The notes under the pieces were generated by a model, which saw only the letters and a program-made list of their open reading frames with translations, ran no database searches and was not told the DNA's origin. From Henricia sp. BOLD:AAB3569 (lineage: Eukaryota; Echinodermata; Asteroidea; Spinulosida; Echinasteridae): a stretch of DNA of 64,000 bases. Of the stretch, positions 61,301 to 64,000 are shown piece after piece. Position numbers and translations under genes: made by a program. Numbering within the stretch: position 1 is the first letter of the stretch; every line of letters begins with the position of its first letter. The stretch spans positions 22,468 to 86,467 of the forward strand of contig JBBELK010001574.1 in assembly GCA_037783545.1 (NCBI GenBank). Direction: 5' to 3'.

Positions 61301-63142
61301 AAATTGACAGACTTTCGCCGGGAAATGGCAGAGAAATTTCAAAGTTTTGAAAAAACTGGGTTGAGGCTTCCTGACTGCTCTCACGCAAACCGTGGCTGTC
61401 TGTACACACCTCTTTGGGGTACTCCTGAGTTGTGCGCATGCTCAGTCATTCGGACTGTCGTTAACGCACCGCAGTTTGGCTCGGCAATTTGGTCAAAGTG
61501 TGGTCCAAACGTCGGCAAATTTGGAGGTCGAAAAATGTTCCGACGAACTTCAAATTTTGCATGCCCTAAACTCTCTATATTGCGCACTTGTCATAAAAAA
61601 TTGACAGACTTTCGCCGGGAAATGGCAGAGAAATTTCAAAGTTTAGAAAAAACTGGGTTGAGGCTTCCTGACTGCTCTCACGCAAACCGTGGCTGTCTGT
61701 ACACACCTCTTTGGGGTACTCCTGAGTTGTGCGCATGCTCAGTCATTCGGACTGTCGTTAACGCACCGCAGTTTGGCTCGGCAATTTGGTCAAAGTGTGG
61801 TCCAAACGTCGGCAAATTTGGAGGTCGAAAAATGTTCCGACGAACTTCAAATTTTGCATGCCCTAAACTCTCTATATTGCGCACTTGTCATACAAAATTG
61901 ACAGACTTTCGCCGGGAAATGGCAGAGAAATTTCAAAGTTTAGAAAAAACTGGGTTGAGGCTTCCTGACTGCTCTCACGCAAACCGTGGCTGTCTGTACA
62001 CACCTCTTTGGGGTACTCCTGAGTTGTGCGCATGCTCAGTCATTCGGACTGTCGTTAACGCACCGCAGTTTGGCTCGGCAATTTGGTCAAAGTGTGGTCC
62101 AAACGTCGCCAAATTTGGAGGTCGAAAAATGTTCCGACGAACTTCAAATTTTGCATGCCCTAAACTCTCTATATTGCGCACTTGTCATAAAAAAATGACA
62201 GACTTTCGCCGGGAAATGGCAGAGAAATTTCAAAGTTTAGAAAAAACTGGGTTGAGGCTTCCTGACTGCTCTCACGCAAACCGTGGCTGTCTGTACACAC
62301 CTCTTTGGGGTACTCCTGAGTTGTGCGCATGCTCAGTCATTCGGACTGTCGTTAACGCACCGCAGTTTGGCTCGGCAATTTGGTCAAAGTGTGGTCCAAA
62401 CGTCGGCAAATTTGGAGGTCGAAAAATGTTCCGACGAACTTCAAATTTTGCATGCTCTAAACTCTCTATATTGCGCACTTGTCATAAAAAATTGACATAC
62501 TTTCGCCGGGAAATGGCAGAGAAATTTCAAAGTTTAGAAAAAACTGGGTTGAGGCTTCCTGACTGTTCTCACGCAAACCGTGGCTGTCTGTACACACCTC
62601 TTTGGGGTACTCCTGAGTTGTGCGCATGCTCAGTCATTCGGGCTGTCGTTAACGCACCGCAGTTTGGCTCGGCAATTTGGTCAAAGTGTGGTCCAAACGT
62701 CGGCAAATTTGGAGGTCGAAAAATGTTCCGACGAACTTCAAATTTTGCATGCCCTAAACTCTCTATATTGCGCACTTGTCATAAAAAATTGACAGACTTT
62801 CGCCGGGAAATGGCAGAGAAATTTCAAAGTTTAGAAAAAACTGGGTTGAGGCTTCCTGACTGCTCTCACGCAAACCGTGGCTGTCTGTACACACCTCTTT
62901 GGGGTACTCCTGAGTTGTGCGCATGCTCAGTCATTCGGGCTGTCGTTAACGCACCGCAGTTTGGCTCGGCAATTTGGTCAAAGTGTGGTCCAAACGTCGG
63001 CAAATTTGGAGGTCGAAAAATGTTCCGACAAACTTCAAATTTTGCATGCCCTAAACTCTCTATATTGCGCACTTGTCATACAAAATTGACAGACTTTCGC
63101 CGGGAAATGGCAGAGAAATTTCAAAGTTTTGAAAAAACTGGG
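58390..63142. repeat. Tandem duplication of an 8-monomer higher-order repeat
   Basis: Copy 1 is 58390-60766 (2377 bp) and copy 2 is 60767-63142 (2376 bp). The order is: consensus; A94G+G185A+A285T; consensus; A236C; G155C+T241A; C205T; C18T+A94G; A94G+G185A+A285T. Later changes include A for G near 58552, an extra A near 60460, T for G near 62498 and A236C in the last monomer of copy 2. The following monomers (63143, 63440) start a third copy but depart from the order. It is the longest clear higher-order unit in the window. Confidence 0.93.
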
Positions 63143-63736
63143 TTGAGGCTTCCTGACTGCTCTCACGCAAACCGTGGCTGTCTGTACACACCTCTTTGGG
63201 GTACTCCTGAGTTGTGCGCATGCTCAGTCATTCGGACTGTCGTTAACGCACCGCAGTTTGGCTCGGCAATTTGGTCAAAGTGTGGTCCAAACGTCGGCAA
63301 ATTTGGAGGTCGAAAAATGTTCCGACGAACTTCAAATTTTGCATGCCCTAAACTCTCTATATTGCGCACTTGTCATAAAAAATTGACAGACTTTCGCCGG
63401 GAAATGGCAGAGAAATTTCAAAGTTTAGAAAAAACTGGGTTGAGGCTTCCTGACTGCTCTCACGCAAACCGTGGCTGTCTGTACACACCTCTTTGGGGTA
63501 CTCCTGAGTTGTGCGCATGCTCAGTCATTCGGACTGTCGTTAACGCACCGCAGTTTGGCTCGGCAATTTGGTCAAAGTGTGGTCCAAACGTCGCCAAATT
63601 TGGAGGTCGAAAAATGTTCCGACGAACTTCAAATTTTGCATGCCCTAAACTCTCTATATTGCGCACTTGTCATAAAAAATTGACAGACTTTCGCCGGGAA
63701 TTGGCAGAGAAATTTCAAAGTTTAGAAAAAACTGGG

Positions 63737-64000
63737 TTGAGGCTTCCTGACTGCTCTCACGCAAACCGTGGCTGTCTGTACACACCTCTTTGGGGTACTC
63801 CTGAGTTGTGCGCATGCTCAGTCATTCGGGCTGTCGTTAACGCACCGAGTTTGGCTCGGCAATTTGGTCAAAGTGTGGTCCAAACGTTGGCAAATTTGGA
63901 GGTCGAAAAATGTTCCGACAAACTTCAAATTTTGCATGCCCTAAACTCTCTATATTGCGCACTTGTCATAAAAAATTGACAGACTTTCGCCGGGAAATGG
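63737..64000. repeat. Last, truncated monomer with a deletion
   Basis: The monomer carries A94G and G185A, lacks one base in GCACCGCAG (reads GCACCGAG near 63844) and has GTTGG in place of GTCGG near 63888. The deletion shifts the open frame. It ends at the window edge. Confidence 0.85.

Larger units (their letters stand above)
53840..64000. repeat. 297-bp satellite array, right segment (about 34 monomers)
   Basis: The same 297-bp satellite resumes at 53840 with the TA and then AACTCTC that follow offset 206 of the monomer. It continues to the window end, where the last monomer (start 63737) is cut off. Joining the two sides of the interruption and counting one TA gives a monomer of 298 bp, the normal unit plus one extra A, so no satellite bases were lost. 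Many monomers carry A94G, G185A and A285T in fixed combinations, and C18T marks others. C18T and A285T were not noticed left of the insertion. Higher-order repeats of 2, 4 and 8 monomers are annotated separately. Confidence 0.99.

Noticed and set aside
1..64000. Long open frames as genes for a cysteine-rich repeat protein
   Set aside because: Frames exist because 297 is divisible by three; variants are mostly amino-acid changing, frameshifts are uncompensated and other frames are equally conserved.
1..64000. Small 68-codon minus-strand and 70-codon plus-strand frames in every monomer
   Set aside because: They are shadows of the satellite sequence, many begin at GTG rather than ATG, and nothing marks them as genes.
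1..64000. CRISPR array
   Set aside because: Units are 297 bp, directly adjacent, with no unique spacers and no cas genes.
1..64000. Tandem 5S rRNA, snRNA or tRNA-derived gene cluster
   Set aside because: No recognisable RNA sequence. TGGTCAAAGTGTGG resembles a pol III A box weakly, but no acceptable B box (GGTTCGANNCC) or terminator arrangement follows.
1..64000. Telomere-like CCCTAAA at offset 203-209
   Set aside because: It occurs once per monomer and is not tandem, so it is a chance heptamer.
1..64000. CENP-B box at TTTCGCCGGGAAA
   Set aside because: The required spacing NTTCGNNNNANNCGGGN is not met.

Overview
The window is almost wholly one satellite DNA array. About 208 head-to-tail copies of a 297-bp monomer fill 1-51588 and 53840-64000, and the array runs off both ends. 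No protein-coding gene, rRNA, tRNA or CRISPR array can be supported. The scale of the tandem array, the nested non-autonomous DNA transposon and the lack of any dense gene organisation indicate a eukaryotic, probably animal, genome. Short motifs in the only unique DNA (ACATGTACATGT-type and TAGGCCTA-type words) recall marine invertebrates, but that is a weak impression and not an identification.

Layout. (1) 1-17231: heterogeneous monomers with private substitutions, single-base indels and local multi-monomer duplications. (2) 17232-28808: 39 almost identical monomers, a recently homogenised or amplified block (or an assembly effect). (3) 28809-51588: heterogeneous again, rich in shared diagnostic variants arranged as 3-mer and 6-mer higher-order repeats. 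(4) 51589-53839: a 2251-bp insertion with imperfect terminal inverted repeats, flanked by a duplicated TA and sitting inside one monomer. It has GGGATCCC-rich tandem repeats just inside both ends and a 1.4-kb AT-rich core without a convincing gene. (5) 53840-64000: the array resumes at the exact base where it stopped, with 2-mer, 4-mer and 8-mer higher-order repeats and some variants not seen left of the insertion.

Offsets in this annotation count from the TTGAGG at the start of each monomer (monomer starts at 1, 298, 595 and so on). A code such as A94G means consensus A at offset 94 replaced by G. Because 297 is a multiple of three and one forward frame has no stop, the array contains open frames of up to 1341 codons. 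The substitution and indel pattern argues that these are fortuitous. The most informative biology here is satellite evolution (nested duplication, homogenisation, CpG decay) and a cleanly dated transposon insertion, rather than a set of cooperating genes.
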